Shown here: in pieces, positions 14,927-23,583 of the stretch | Layout: each line of letters begins with the position of its first letter | Numbering within the stretch: position 1 is the stretch's first letter | From: Tardiphaga robiniae | GTDB taxonomy: Bacteria > Pseudomonadota > Alphaproteobacteria > Rhizobiales > Xanthobacteraceae | NCBI RefSeq assembly: GCF_001618955.1 | Contig: NZ_LVYV01000034.1 | Span: forward strand, 1-64,000 | Direction: 5' to 3' | DNA: 64,000 bases | The notes under the pieces: generated by a model | Told to the model about the DNA's origin: nothing | The model's input: only the letters and a program-made list of their open reading frames with translations | Database searches by the model: none | Made by a program: the position numbers and the translations under genes

Positions 14927-16478
14927 CGGGCACGTCCTTTGGCGTGAGTGCGCTGCCGCCCATCAGCAAGCCCAGCGTTTCCCTGTCGGCATCGGCCGTC
15001 ATCAACGGTTCAGAGAGATGACCGTGGAACATCACGGCGATGCGGTCGGCGATATCAGCGAGTTCGTCAAGGTCCTGGCTGGTGACGAGGATGGCAGCGC
15101 CCGCAGCGGCAAGATCGAGCAGCGCCTGACGAATGACCGCGGCTGCACCCGCATCGACGCCCCAGGTCGGCTGACTCACCACCAGCACGATCGGATTGCG
15201 CAGGATCTCGCGGCCGACGATGAATTTCTGCAGGTTGCCGCCTGAGAGACTTGCGGCCTCCGGATCGCGTTTGGCCTTGCGCACATCGAAACTCGCGGTG
15301 GCGCGGTCGACGGTCGCGAGCGTCGCCGCCGTATTGATGAAACCGTTCTGCACCATGCCTGATGCAGCATGGCCGGTGAGCAGCGCGTTTTCCGACAATC
15401 TCATGCGCGGCGCGGTGCCGTGGCCGAGCCGCTCTTCGGGTACAAAGGCCGCGCCGAGCTTGCGGCGCGCGGTGATCGACAGATGTCCGGCGGCGTGACC
15501 GTCGATGACGATGGTGCCGGGATCTTTGGCGAGACGCTCGCCGGAGAGCGCCGCGAAGAACTCGTCCTGGCCGTTGCCAGCGACGCCGGCGATGCCGAGG
15601 ATCTCGCCGCCCTTCAGCTCCAGCGAGATGTTCTTCAGATGCACGCCATGTGGTTCGTCGGGCGCGAGGCTGAGATCGTTGACCACGAGCCGCGGCACCG
15701 TGGTTTGCCTGTTGGCGGCAGCTTTGACCTGCTTGATCTCGGTGCCGACCATCATGCGCGCCAGCGATGCGGCAGTTTCCTCGCGCGGCAGACAGGTCGA
15801 GATTTTCTTGCCGCCGCGCAGGATGGTGGCGGTGTCGCAGAGCCGTTTCACTTCGTCCAGCTTGTGGCTGATGTAAAGGATCGCGCGGCCTTCCGACTTC
15901 AGGCGCTCCAGCACGACGAAGAGCTGATCAGCTTCCTGCGGCGTCAGCACGGCGGTGGGCTCGTCGAGGATCAGGAATTTCGGATTCTGCATCAGCACGC
16001 GCACGATCTCAATGCGCTGACGTTCGCCGACCGAGAGTTGCCAGACCTCGCGCTGGGGATCGAGCGGCAGGCCATATTGCTGCGACACCTGTTCGAGCCG
16101 CGCCGACATCGCCTTGAAGGATTCCTTGCCGTCGAGACCGAGCGCGACGTTCTCGGCGACGGTCAAATTGTCGAACAGCGAGAAATGCTGGAACACCATG
16201 CCGATGCCGCGGGCGCGTGCATCATGCGGGCCGGCGAGCACCATCTTCTCGCCCTGCCAGAGCATGTCGCCTTCGCTCGGCTGGATCAGGCCGTAGATGG
16301 TTTTGACGAGTGTGGATTTGCCGGCGCCATTCTCGCCGAGCAACGCGTGGATTTCCTGCGGACGGATCGCGATGTCGATGGCGTCATTGGCGAGGAAACT
16401 GCCATAGCGCTTGGTCAGACCGATGGTCTGCAGAAGCACCGTCCCCGAACGCGCGTGTCCCGATCCCGAATCCAACAT
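14910..16478 (-). CDS. ABC transporter ATPase, duplicated ABC domains (522 aa)
   Basis: Energises the BMP-type importer. It has two ATP-binding cassettes in one chain, as in RbsA-type proteins. The first is complete: Walker A GENGAGKST (48-56), signature LSVGERQR and Walker B FLILDEPTAVLT. The second is degenerate as is normal for the family: GVAGNGQDEFFAA instead of a P-loop, signature LSGGNLQKFIVGREI and VVSQPTWGVDAG instead of Walker B. First gene of the operon. The 593 bases upstream are non-coding. Confidence 0.92.
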   Translation of the reverse strand: MLDSGSGHARSGTVLLQTIGLTKRYGSFLANDAIDIAIRPQEIHALLGENGAGKSTLVKTIYGLIQPSEGDMLWQGEKMVLAGPHDARARGIGMVFQHFSLFDNLTVAENVALGLDGKESFKAMSARLEQVSQQYGLPLDPQREVWQLSVGERQRIEIVRVLMQNPKFLILDEPTAVLTPQEADQLFVVLERLKSEGRAILYISHKLDEVKRLCDTATILRGGKKISTCLPREETAASLARMMVGTEIKQVKAAANRQTTVPRLVVNDLSLAPDEPHGVHLKNISLELKGGEILGIAGVAGNGQDEFFAALSGERLAKDPGTIVIDGHAAGHLSITARRKLGAAFVPEERLGHGTAPRMRLSENALLTGHAASGMVQNGFINTAATLATVDRATASFDVRKAKRDPEAASLSGGNLQKFIVGREILRNPIVLVVSQPTWGVDAGAAAVIRQALLDLAAAGAAILVTSQDLDELADIADRIAVMFHGHLSEPLMTADADRETLGLLMGGSALTPKDVPDAVGA

Positions 16479-17071
16479 TCGCTACTCACGCGTGAAAAGG
16501 AGGTTTGCGGCAAGTGTGTGCCGGATTGGAATGCAGCGTAAATCTCGAATAAGCGCCAGCGTCTGCCTTATTTTTGAACTGGATCGCTTTCTTGGGCGAT
16601 TCCTGCCGACGCAATCGCGTGAGGTTCGGGCTTTTCATTGATTGAATGAAGTTTATTCGACTTTCGCATTGTATACTTGGTCCGAAGTGTTGCAGTTCTG
16701 GTACAGGTGCAACGAATTCGCGATCCGGATTTTCTCGTGTGTTGAGAAGTTGGGCAGTGATTTTCTTGCGGTGCAAACACGGAATCGCGGTGTGATTTCA
16801 CCATCGGAGCTTCGCTCGAAAACCTGCGACAGAACGTCGCGAAACGCCAATCTTTACAGCCTCTAAGCGCGAGTCTCGCACGAGCTGGTATGGCGTCGTT
16901 TCACCGCTCTGAAAACACGATGCTTCAAGTATAAAATACTGATTTCATTGGGCATCCCTGATGAAATCCGTGGCAACTATTGGAAAAAGTTGAGGCTTCT
17001 CACCCGGACTGATTGCAACAACTCTCGCGCGAGAGGCACGCAATCATTGTCAACAGGTGGGGGTAATTCCA
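16479..17071. other. 593-base divergent intergenic region
   Basis: Lower GC than the flanking genes. The short frames inside it lack ribosome-binding sites and known motifs, so I call no gene. It must hold promoters for the leftward BMP importer operon and the rightward outer-membrane protein gene. TATAAAAT near 16931 could be a -10 for the latter. ATTGTATACTT at 16669-16679 resembles a GntR-type operator core. I found no sigma-54 GG-N10-GC match. The closest (minus strand, CGGCACACACTTGCC near 16511-16523) is one base short. Confidence 0.5.
16669..16680. promoter_or_regulatory. Possible GntR-type operator core
   Basis: ATTGTATACTTG contains the perfect six-base palindrome GTATAC, with a TTGTATAC half like the TTGTATACAA operators of some GntR regulators. 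The right half is imperfect. It sits about 190 bases upstream of the ABC ATPase start. A weak call based on pattern only. Confidence 0.25.
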
Positions 17072-18121
17072 ATGGCCAATCGTTTCCGAGCAATCGCAGC
17101 CGCGACGTTGCTGTCGCTAACAGCCATGGTGCCGACAGGCTCGGCAGGCGCCGCCGACATGGCGTCTATGCCAGTCAAGGCAAAGCCGATCCCGGATCTG
17201 CCGTTCTTCCTGCTGATCGATAACCGCTTCACCTATGCCTATCAGTGGGGGGCGGTCGATCCCGGCGTGACAAACGACACCACCAAGCAGGTCTTTGCTT
17301 TCACGCATTTCGACGTGTGGACCTACGGCACCAATTTCTTCAACATCGGTCTTGAGAAGGCCGGCAAGAGCAGCCCGGCTAATCCGTGCGCCGATCCGAC
17401 CCGTCCGACCATCACAGGCTGTGAAGGTGCGACGGAGATCTACGGCCTGATCCGCAGCACCATCGGCTTCAACGAAGTCTTCAACACCAAAGCCTTCTCG
17501 ATGGGGCCGCTGCGCAACGTGTCATTCGTGATCGGCGCGGATGGCAGTACGGAAAACCGGTTCTTCTCCGCTTCGAAGCGCGATGTCGTGACGGGTCTGC
17601 AGTTCGCCTTCGACCTGCCCTACAAGGGCTTCTTCAACGTCAATCCGCTATTCTACTATGAATTCGCAAACCGCAGCACGTTCACGCAGTGCGGTTACGC
17701 TTTGGCAGGAACGATTCCGGGGGTGACCTGTAACGCCGATGGCAACCGTCAATTCAACCCGACCTGGGCTGTTGAACTCAACTACTACATGGACCTCGGC
17801 TTCCTGCCGCCGAGCCTGCAGTATTTCTCCGTGAGCGGTCGTGCCGGTTTTTACGGGCCGAAGGGGTCTGAAAACGGCCAGATCCTCGGAACGGAAACCA
17901 AAATGGAAATCAACGCCGAACCAATCCGTTTGACCTTCGACGCCAGCAAGGCGATCTGGGGACAGAAATACGCACACAATGTCGATGTGTGGGTGGCGTA
18001 TCGGCTCTGGAGGAACAAGTTCGGCCTCGACGAGAAGAACAGCTTTGCCTGTACGGTCGGCGCAGGCGCGGGCTCGTGCCGAGAGGACTCGCTTTATTCG
18101 GGCATCACCGTCAAGTTCTGA
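17072..18121 (+). CDS. Outer-membrane beta-barrel protein, Tsx-like putative purine channel (349 aa)
   Basis: Exported protein with a clear signal peptide (MANRFRAIAAATLLSLTAMV, cleavage near SAGA-AD) and a body of alternating aromatic and polar residues typical of beta-barrels, ending in ITVKF with the C-terminal phenylalanine expected for BAM assembly. FAFTHFDVWTYGTNFFNIG resembles the Tsx nucleoside-channel family. I use the ATG at 17072 (AGGTGGGGG upstream), not the GTG at 17057. It is divergent from the BMP importer, so an outer-membrane purine or nucleoside channel is the reasonable inference, not proven. Confidence 0.7.
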   Translation: MANRFRAIAAATLLSLTAMVPTGSAGAADMASMPVKAKPIPDLPFFLLIDNRFTYAYQWGAVDPGVTNDTTKQVFAFTHFDVWTYGTNFFNIGLEKAGKSSPANPCADPTRPTITGCEGATEIYGLIRSTIGFNEVFNTKAFSMGPLRNVSFVIGADGSTENRFFSASKRDVVTGLQFAFDLPYKGFFNVNPLFYYEFANRSTFTQCGYALAGTIPGVTCNADGNRQFNPTWAVELNYYMDLGFLPPSLQYFSVSGRAGFYGPKGSENGQILGTETKMEINAEPIRLTFDASKAIWGQKYAHNVDVWVAYRLWRNKFGLDEKNSFACTVGAGAGSCREDSLYSGITVKF

Positions 18122-18158
18122 TCTGACGTCCTGAACTGGTCCTTCAAGGTCTATTTGA

Positions 18159-18202
18159 AGGCAGGTGGCGTCGCGATATTCTCGCGGCGCCATCTGCCTT
18201 TT
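18159..18202 (+). terminator. Rho-independent terminator after the outer-membrane protein gene
   Basis: AGGCAGGTGGCG (18159-18170) pairs with CGCCATCTGCCT (18188-18199) with a single G-T wobble. An inner CGCGA/TCGCG extension caps the stem, and a TTTT run ends at 18202. It lies 38 bases after the stop codon at 18121 and between convergent genes. Confidence 0.75.
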
Positions 18203-18223
18203 GCAAGCTCGTGCGAGTGCGCA

Positions 18224-18721
18224 CTAGTGTGGACGCGCCCAGAATCTCTCGTGCTGGGCTGCTGCCTCGTCCTCGAGCAACGGACCGACGACCTCGATGC
18301 TCTTCTGCCCCGCGGCAAATACGTCGCGGCAAGGCAGATCCAGTGTGGGATTTTCCGGGTGATTGCCGGTGATCATCTTCAGGCGCTGTTCGCCGAGTCC
18401 ATAAACCAGCCGTCCAATGCCGACCCAATAGATCGCGCCGGCGCACATGGCGCAGGGTTCTGCCGACGAATACAGCGTGAAGGTCTTTAGCTTGGTCTCG
18501 TCATAGGCAATCGAGGCTTCGCTGCACAGCAGCCGCTCAGCATGGGCGGTGCCGTCATGGGAGGGCATGAAAGCGTTACCGGCTTCCATCAGGACCTTGC
18601 CGTGTGCATCGACCAGGATCGCGCCGAACGGATGGTTGCCGCGCTCCATGGCTTTGCGTGCAGCGTCGAAAGAAAGCCTGAGAAGGGCCTCATCTCTACT
18701 TGACGAGTCTTGCTTGGCCAT
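18224..18721 (-). CDS. Nucleoside/guanine deaminase, CDA fold (165 aa)
   Basis: Zinc deaminase of the cytidine-deaminase-like superfamily. The zinc site is H60-A-E62 (TAHAERLL) and P-C90-AM-C93 (AEPCAMCAG). The stretch HPFGAILVD is shared with bacterial guanine deaminases and tRNA adenosine deaminases, and the 165-residue length fits a GuaD-like enzyme (guanine to xanthine plus ammonia). I start at 18721 (MAKQDSSS), preceded by AGGAG at six bases. The longer frame to 18805 looks like leader. In this cluster it would feed xanthine dehydrogenase. Confidence 0.82.
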   Translation of the reverse strand: MAKQDSSSRDEALLRLSFDAARKAMERGNHPFGAILVDAHGKVLMEAGNAFMPSHDGTAHAERLLCSEASIAYDETKLKTFTLYSSAEPCAMCAGAIYWVGIGRLVYGLGEQRLKMITGNHPENPTLDLPCRDVFAAGQKSIEVVGPLLEDEAAAQHERFWARPH

Positions 18722-18865
18722 CAGGGGCTCCTGTCGTCCGGGTGTCGAAATCTGCTGGCTTCCCGCGAGGTCAAACGCGGATTCGCTTTGCCCCGCTGGC
18801 CGCACTAGTATTTACGACCTAAATCATTCAAATCCCAGCCGGGCCTGTGATCTGAACAAAGAAGC

Positions 18866-20134
18866 ATGATTGCGATGGAAGAGAAAGTCGTCGGAGCTTC
18901 CGGCCAATCGCTCGGCGGCGAGATCGTCGAACGTATCAACGCGCTGGCTGCTATTTCGGAAGTGCCGGACAATATCACGCGAATATTCCTTACACCGGAA
19001 CATCGTGCTGCCGCCGAACTGATCATCGGCTGGATGCAGGCAGCCGGTATGCGGGCGCGTATCGATGCGATCGGCAATGTCTGCGGACGCTACGATGGCG
19101 ACCGGCCCGGCCTGCCGTGCCTGATGCTGGGCTCACATTACGACACCGTGCGCGATGCCGGCCGATGGGACGGGCCGCTCGGGATCGTCACGGCAATTTC
19201 CTGCGTCGGCGATCTCAATCGCCGTGGCGTGCGCCTGCCATTCGCCATCGAGATCGCTGCCTTTGCAGATGAGGAAGGCGTGCGCTTCGCGTCGACGCTG
19301 CTCGGCAGCCGTGCGGTGGCCGGGACTTTTGTCGAGAGCGTGCTCGGCGGCTGCGACAAAGCGGGCATCTCGATGCGCGAGGCGATGATCACCTTCGGCC
19401 TCGATCCCGATCACATCGGCGCCGCAGCGCGCGCGCCCGGCGAATTGCTCGCCTATCTCGAATTGCATATCGAGCAGGGGCCCGTGCTTGAAGCGCAGAA
19501 GCTTCCGGTAGGTGTCGTGACTGCCATTTCGGGTGCGACGCGGCTTGCTGTCGAGTTGCACGGCATGGCCGGTCATGCCGGCACGGTGCCGATGGCGATG
19601 CGACGCGATGCACTGGTGGGCGCTGCCGAATGTATCGTTGCGATCGAGGAGTTCTGCCAGTCGGACCGCGGCGGCCTTGTCGGCACCGTCGGCTATATCA
19701 ATGCGATGCCGGGGGCGACCAATGTCATTCCCGGGCTGGTATCGTTCACCATGGATATCCGATCGCCAAAGGATTCCTATCGCAAGCTCGCGATCACCGA
19801 CATGGTGCGCGAGATCGAGGCCATTGCCAAACAGCGCAAGCTCGATCTGCAGATCAACATCACCCATGAGAATCGCACGGTGCCGTGTGCGCCCTGGCTG
19901 CAGAAGCAGATCGCCGATGCAATTACTGCCGAGGGCTATCGCGCGTTCGAGCTGCCGAGTGGGGCCGGCCATGATGGCATGGCGATGACCGACATTGCCG
20001 ATGTGGCGATGCTGTTCGTGCGGTGTCGTGGCGGCATCAGCCACAATCCTGCCGAGCATGTCGAGGATGCGGATGTCGAAGTCGGTGCGCGTGTGCTGCT
20101 GCGCGTGATCGAGAATTTCAAGCCGAAGATTTAA
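18866..20134 (+). CDS. allC: Zn-dependent allantoate amidohydrolase-like protein (422 aa)
   Basis: M20-family amidohydrolase of the AllC/hydantoinase-carbamoylase group. It probably hydrolyses allantoate to ureidoglycine/ureidoglycolate with release of ammonia and CO2. Metal-ligand motifs are GSHYDTVRDAGRWDG, FADEEGVRF, ELHIEQGPVLE and the C-terminal SGAGHDGMAM and GGISHNPAEH. The length of about 420 is typical. It is transcribed with the downstream DHDPS-like gene (17-base gap) and follows PuuE in the pathway. N-carbamoyl-amino-acid hydrolysis is the alternative within this family. Confidence 0.88.
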   Translation: MIAMEEKVVGASGQSLGGEIVERINALAAISEVPDNITRIFLTPEHRAAAELIIGWMQAAGMRARIDAIGNVCGRYDGDRPGLPCLMLGSHYDTVRDAGRWDGPLGIVTAISCVGDLNRRGVRLPFAIEIAAFADEEGVRFASTLLGSRAVAGTFVESVLGGCDKAGISMREAMITFGLDPDHIGAAARAPGELLAYLELHIEQGPVLEAQKLPVGVVTAISGATRLAVELHGMAGHAGTVPMAMRRDALVGAAECIVAIEEFCQSDRGGLVGTVGYINAMPGATNVIPGLVSFTMDIRSPKDSYRKLAITDMVREIEAIAKQRKLDLQINITHENRTVPCAPWLQKQIADAITAEGYRAFELPSGAGHDGMAMTDIADVAMLFVRCRGGISHNPAEHVEDADVEVGARVLLRVIENFKPKI

Positions 20135-20151
20135 TAGTAAGGCACAGTTGA

Positions 20152-21027
20152 ATGGCAGACTTCCACGGTGTGTTTCCCTATCTGGTCTCGCCTGCCGATG
20201 ACGAAGGGGGCATTCGCGCTAATGTGCTGGGCCGCTTGTGCGATGATCTCATCACTTCAGGTGTGCATGGCCTGACGCCGCTCGGCTCGACCGGCGAATT
20301 CGCCTATCTCAACCGCGAACAGCGCAGGACCGTGGTGCAGACCACGATCGATGCGGCAGGCGGGCGCGTGCCGGTGGTGGCGGGCGTGGCCTCGACCTCG
20401 ACGGTCGATGCGGTGGCGCAGGCGAAGTCGTATCAGAAGCTCGGCGCCAACGGCATTCTGGCGATACTCGAGGCGTATTTCCCGCTCAAGGATGCACAGA
20501 TCGAATCCTATTTCCGTGCCATCGCCGATGCCGTCGATATTCCGGTGGTGATCTACACCAATCCGCAATTCCAGCGCTCGGATCTGACGCTCGATGTGGT
20601 GGCGCGGCTCGCCGAGCATCCGCGCATTCAGTATATCAAGGATGCCTCGACCAATACCGGACGGTTGCTGTCGATCATCAACCGCTGCGGCGACAAACTG
20701 AAAGTGTTCGCCGCCTCGGCGCATATTCCGTCAGCCGTGATGCTGATCGGTGGCGTCGGCTGGATGGCGGGCCCGGCCTGCGTCGTGCCGAAGCAGAGCG
20801 TCGAACTCTACAATCTCTGCAAGGCGCATCGCTGGGACGAAGCCATGGTCTTGCAACGGCGGATGTGGCGGCTCAACGAGGCCTTCGCGCGCTACAATCT
20901 GGCGGCCTGCATCAAGACGGGCCTCGCGATCCAGGGCTATGAGGTCGGCGACCCCGTGGCCCCACAGCCGGCTTTGACCGCGGACGAGCGCAAGGTGATC
21001 GAGGCCGTTTTGCGGGATGTCGGCTGA
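20152..21027 (+). CDS. Dihydrodipicolinate synthase family aldolase (291 aa)
   Basis: Class I aldolase/lyase of the DapA/NAL superfamily. Visible motifs are [13 protein letters not shown] (the GTTGE-like loop), [10 protein letters not shown] (tyrosine) and [10 protein letters not shown] with the Schiff-base lysine. Residue differences from true DapA suggest catabolism of a keto acid. It begins 17 bases after the allantoate amidohydrolase gene and is probably co-transcribed. Members next to allantoate genes have been annotated loosely as dihydrodipicolinate synthases. Possible substrates here include a ureidoglycolate-related oxo acid, but I cannot tell. Confidence 0.82.
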   Translation: MADFHGVFPYLVSPADDEGGIRANVLGRLCDDLITSGVHGLTPLGSTGEFAYLNREQRRTVVQTTIDAAGGRVPVVAGVASTSTVDAVAQAKSYQKLGANGILAILEAYFPLKDAQIESYFRAIADAVDIPVVIYTNPQFQRSDLTLDVVARLAEHPRIQYIKDASTNTGRLLSIINRCGDKLKVFAASAHIPSAVMLIGGVGWMAGPACVVPKQSVELYNLCKAHRWDEAMVLQRRMWRLNEAFARYNLAACIKTGLAIQGYEVGDPVAPQPALTADERKVIEAVLRDVG

Positions 21028-21177
21028 TCGATGTCGTTGCCGCCAGACGCGCAAACGAGCAGCGCTCATGCACATTCTGTCGCTCAGCCTTGTGCGGCTG
21101 GCCTGTTGGCTCACGCGGTCTTTCTGGGCTAGAAACCATACAGCCCGCCCGTAAGGCTCGCCATTGAAGGACGTCTG

Positions 21178-23505
21178 ATGAACATTCTGCCCGGCAATCT
21201 GCGCTTCGGCGCCGGTCTTTCTCCCAAGCGCCTTGAAGACCAGAGACTCCTCACCGGGCAGGGCAAGTTCATCGATGACAGACCGGAAGACGGCGCGTTG
21301 TGGCTGCATTTGCTGCGCTCGCCGCATGCCCATGCCAAAATCGCCGCTATCGATGTAACCGCCGCCAAGGCGATGCCGGGCGTGCAGGCGGTCTATACGG
21401 GTGCCGATCTCGTGGCCGAGGATGTCGGCACGCTGCCGACGTTGCCAATTTTCAAGCGACCGGACGGCTCTGCGGCGACCTTTCCGCCGCGCCGTCTGCT
21501 GGCGCATGAATTCGTCCGCTTCGCCGGCGAGACGGTGGCTGCGATCGTCGCGACCTCGCGTGCTGCGGCGCAGCTCGCCGCCGAGGCGATCGACGTCAGT
21601 TACGATGTCCTGCCGGCGGTGGTCGATCCCATTGAGGCGATGAAGCCCGGCGCGCTGGCGGTCTGGCCGGAGGCGCCGGACAACATTGTCGCTGCGACCA
21701 GCTATGGCGATCCTGCCAAGGTCGAGGCCGCATTCGCTGCGGCGAAGCACACAGTCTCGCTCGATATCACCAGCCAGCGTCTGGTGCCGTCCGCCATGGA
21801 GCCACGCAGCACCATCGCTGAAGTCGACAAGAAGACCGGCAAGCTCACGCTTCATGTGCAGTCGCAAACGCCTGCATCGACCCGCGATATCTTGGCGGAC
21901 TCGATCCTGAAGCGTCCGAAGGACAGTATCCGCGTGGTCGTCGGCGACATCGGTGGCGGGTTCGGCCAGAAGACCAGCCTGTATCCCGAAGACGGCATCG
22001 TCGCTTATGCGGCTGTGAAGCTCGGGCGAACCATCCGCTGGCGCGGCGATCGCACCGACGATTTCGTCGGTGGCACCCATGGCCGCGACCTGACCTCGAC
22101 GGCGGAAATTGCGCTCGATGCCAAGGGCCGCATCCAGGCCTATCGGGTGCGCTCGATCGGCGGTACCGGCGCTTACATGTCAGGCACCGCGATCATCATT
22201 CCGCTGGTGCTCGGGCCATTTGTGCAGACCGGCGTCTATGATCTGCAGCTTGTGCATTACGACATCAAGGCTGTCATCACGAATACAGCACCGGTGGGTG
22301 CCTATCGTGGCGCCGGGCGACCGGAGGCTGTGTTCATCATCGAACGCCTGATCGATGCTGCCGCCCGCCAGATCGGCATGGATCCGCGCGCCATTCGCAA
22401 GGTGAACTACATCAAGCCGACGCAGTTTCCCTACAAGAACGCCGTCGGCCAGACCTATGACAGCGGCGCTTTCGCGCACATGCTCGACCGCGCCACCGAG
22501 CTCGCCGATTGGGATGGCTTCGCCGCGCGCAAGAAGGCGGCGAAGAAGAAGGGCCTGCTCTACGGCCGCGGGCTGACCAGCTATATCGAATGGACCGGCG
22601 GCCCGGGCACCACCGAGAAGGTCAATCTACGGGCGACGGCCAATGGGCGGGTCATCCTGCATTCTGGCACGATGGCGATGGGGCAGGGTCTGCAGACGGC
22701 CTATTCGCAGCTCGTCTCTGAAGCCCTTGGCATTGGCATCGACAAGATCGATGTGATCCAGGGCGATACCGATGTGATCGTTGGCATGGGGAGTGTCGGT
22801 TCGCGTTCGTTGTTCGTTGGCGGCACTGCCGCGGTGGTGTCGGCCGCCGACATGATCGCGAAGGCGCGCGAAAAGGCCGCCAACATGCTGGAGGCCTCGG
22901 TGGAGGACATCGAATATTCCGCGGGCTTCCTCACCGTCGTCGGCACCGACAAACGCGTTGGCCTGTTCGAGATCGCGAAGGCCGAAGACGGCGAGCAGCT
23001 TAGCGTCGAGTCGACCGGCGTGGCGGATGGGCCGACCTGGCCGAACGGCACGCATATTTGCGAGGTCGAGATCGATCCGGAAACCGGCATCACCAATGTC
23101 GTTCGCTACACCACGGTTGACGATGTTGGCGTGGCGGTGAATCCGATGCTGGTGACCGGCCAGATTCACGGTGGCGTGGCGCAGGGCATCGGTCAAGCGC
23201 TGTTCGAGAACACCTATTACGACGAGGATGGTCAGCTCATCACCGCGAGCTATCAGGACTATTGCATTCCGCGCGCGGGTGACTTGCCGCTCCTGTCAGT
23301 GACATTGGACGGCTCGGCGCCCTGCGTCACCAATCCGTTGGGATCGAAGGGCTGCGGCGAGTCCGGTGCGATCGGCGGCCCGCCCTGCATCGTCAATGGC
23401 GTTCTTGATGCCCTCGAACCGCTCGGTATCAAGCAGCTCAATACGCCGTTGTCGCCGCTTAAGGTGTGGGAAGCGATCAGGGGCGCAAGCGCAGCGCATG
23501 CCTGA
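21178..23505 (+). CDS. Orphan CoxL-like molybdopterin hydroxylase subunit (775 aa)
   Basis: Large Mo subunit of the xanthine oxidase/CO dehydrogenase family. It has the N-terminal start FGAGLSPKRLEDQRLLTGQG, GDIGGGFGQKTSLYPED, AYRGAGRPEAVF (active-site loop, not the CO dehydrogenase AYRCSFR signature) and GSKGCGESGAIGGPP with the catalytic glutamate E728. It is therefore not a CO dehydrogenase. No 2Fe-2S (CoxS) or FAD (CoxM) subunit gene is adjacent, so it must borrow them from elsewhere. Substrate could be an aldehyde or N-heterocycle. Confidence 0.87.
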   Translation: MNILPGNLRFGAGLSPKRLEDQRLLTGQGKFIDDRPEDGALWLHLLRSPHAHAKIAAIDVTAAKAMPGVQAVYTGADLVAEDVGTLPTLPIFKRPDGSAATFPPRRLLAHEFVRFAGETVAAIVATSRAAAQLAAEAIDVSYDVLPAVVDPIEAMKPGALAVWPEAPDNIVAATSYGDPAKVEAAFAAAKHTVSLDITSQRLVPSAMEPRSTIAEVDKKTGKLTLHVQSQTPASTRDILADSILKRPKDSIRVVVGDIGGGFGQKTSLYPEDGIVAYAAVKLGRTIRWRGDRTDDFVGGTHGRDLTSTAEIALDAKGRIQAYRVRSIGGTGAYMSGTAIIIPLVLGPFVQTGVYDLQLVHYDIKAVITNTAPVGAYRGAGRPEAVFIIERLIDAAARQIGMDPRAIRKVNYIKPTQFPYKNAVGQTYDSGAFAHMLDRATELADWDGFAARKKAAKKKGLLYGRGLTSYIEWTGGPGTTEKVNLRATANGRVILHSGTMAMGQGLQTAYSQLVSEALGIGIDKIDVIQGDTDVIVGMGSVGSRSLFVGGTAAVVSAADMIAKAREKAANMLEASVEDIEYSAGFLTVVGTDKRVGLFEIAKAEDGEQLSVESTGVADGPTWPNGTHICEVEIDPETGITNVVRYTTVDDVGVAVNPMLVTGQIHGGVAQGIGQALFENTYYDEDGQLITASYQDYCIPRAGDLPLLSVTLDGSAPCVTNPLGSKGCGESGAIGGPPCIVNGVLDALEPLGIKQLNTPLSPLKVWEAIRGASAAHA

Positions 23506-23513
23506 GTTGGCTC

Positions 23514-23545
23514 AGGATGGGTTGAGCACGCGCTAAGCCCATCCT
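23514..23545. repeat. Short dispersed hairpin repeat, AGGATGGGT...CCCATCCT type
   Basis: AGGATGGG (23514-23521) and CCCATCCT (23538-23545) form an eight-base perfect stem around a TTGAGCACGCGCTAAG loop. I recognise this GGATGGGTTGAGC/GCTAAGCCCATCC pattern as a frequent intergenic motif in Bradyrhizobium-type genomes. It lies between the CoxL-like and alcohol dehydrogenase genes. Confidence 0.6.
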
Positions 23546-23583
23546 ACGGATAACAAGAAACTTCAACCGGGAGAGAAAACACA

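Noticed and set aside
16511-16523. Sigma-54-like sequence on the minus strand (CGGCACACACTTGCC)
   Set aside because: The GG to GC spacing is nine rather than ten bases, and the element would lie only about 30 bases from the ATPase start codon.
16486-16866. Several short frames upstream of the BMP importer operon
   Set aside because: They overlap each other on both strands, lack ribosome-binding sites and lie in a region that must hold two promoters.
21178-23505. Carbon monoxide dehydrogenase large subunit
   Set aside because: The active-site loop reads AYRGAGRPE instead of AYRCSFR and no coxM/coxS genes accompany it, so it is a CoxL-like hydroxylase and not a CO dehydrogenase.
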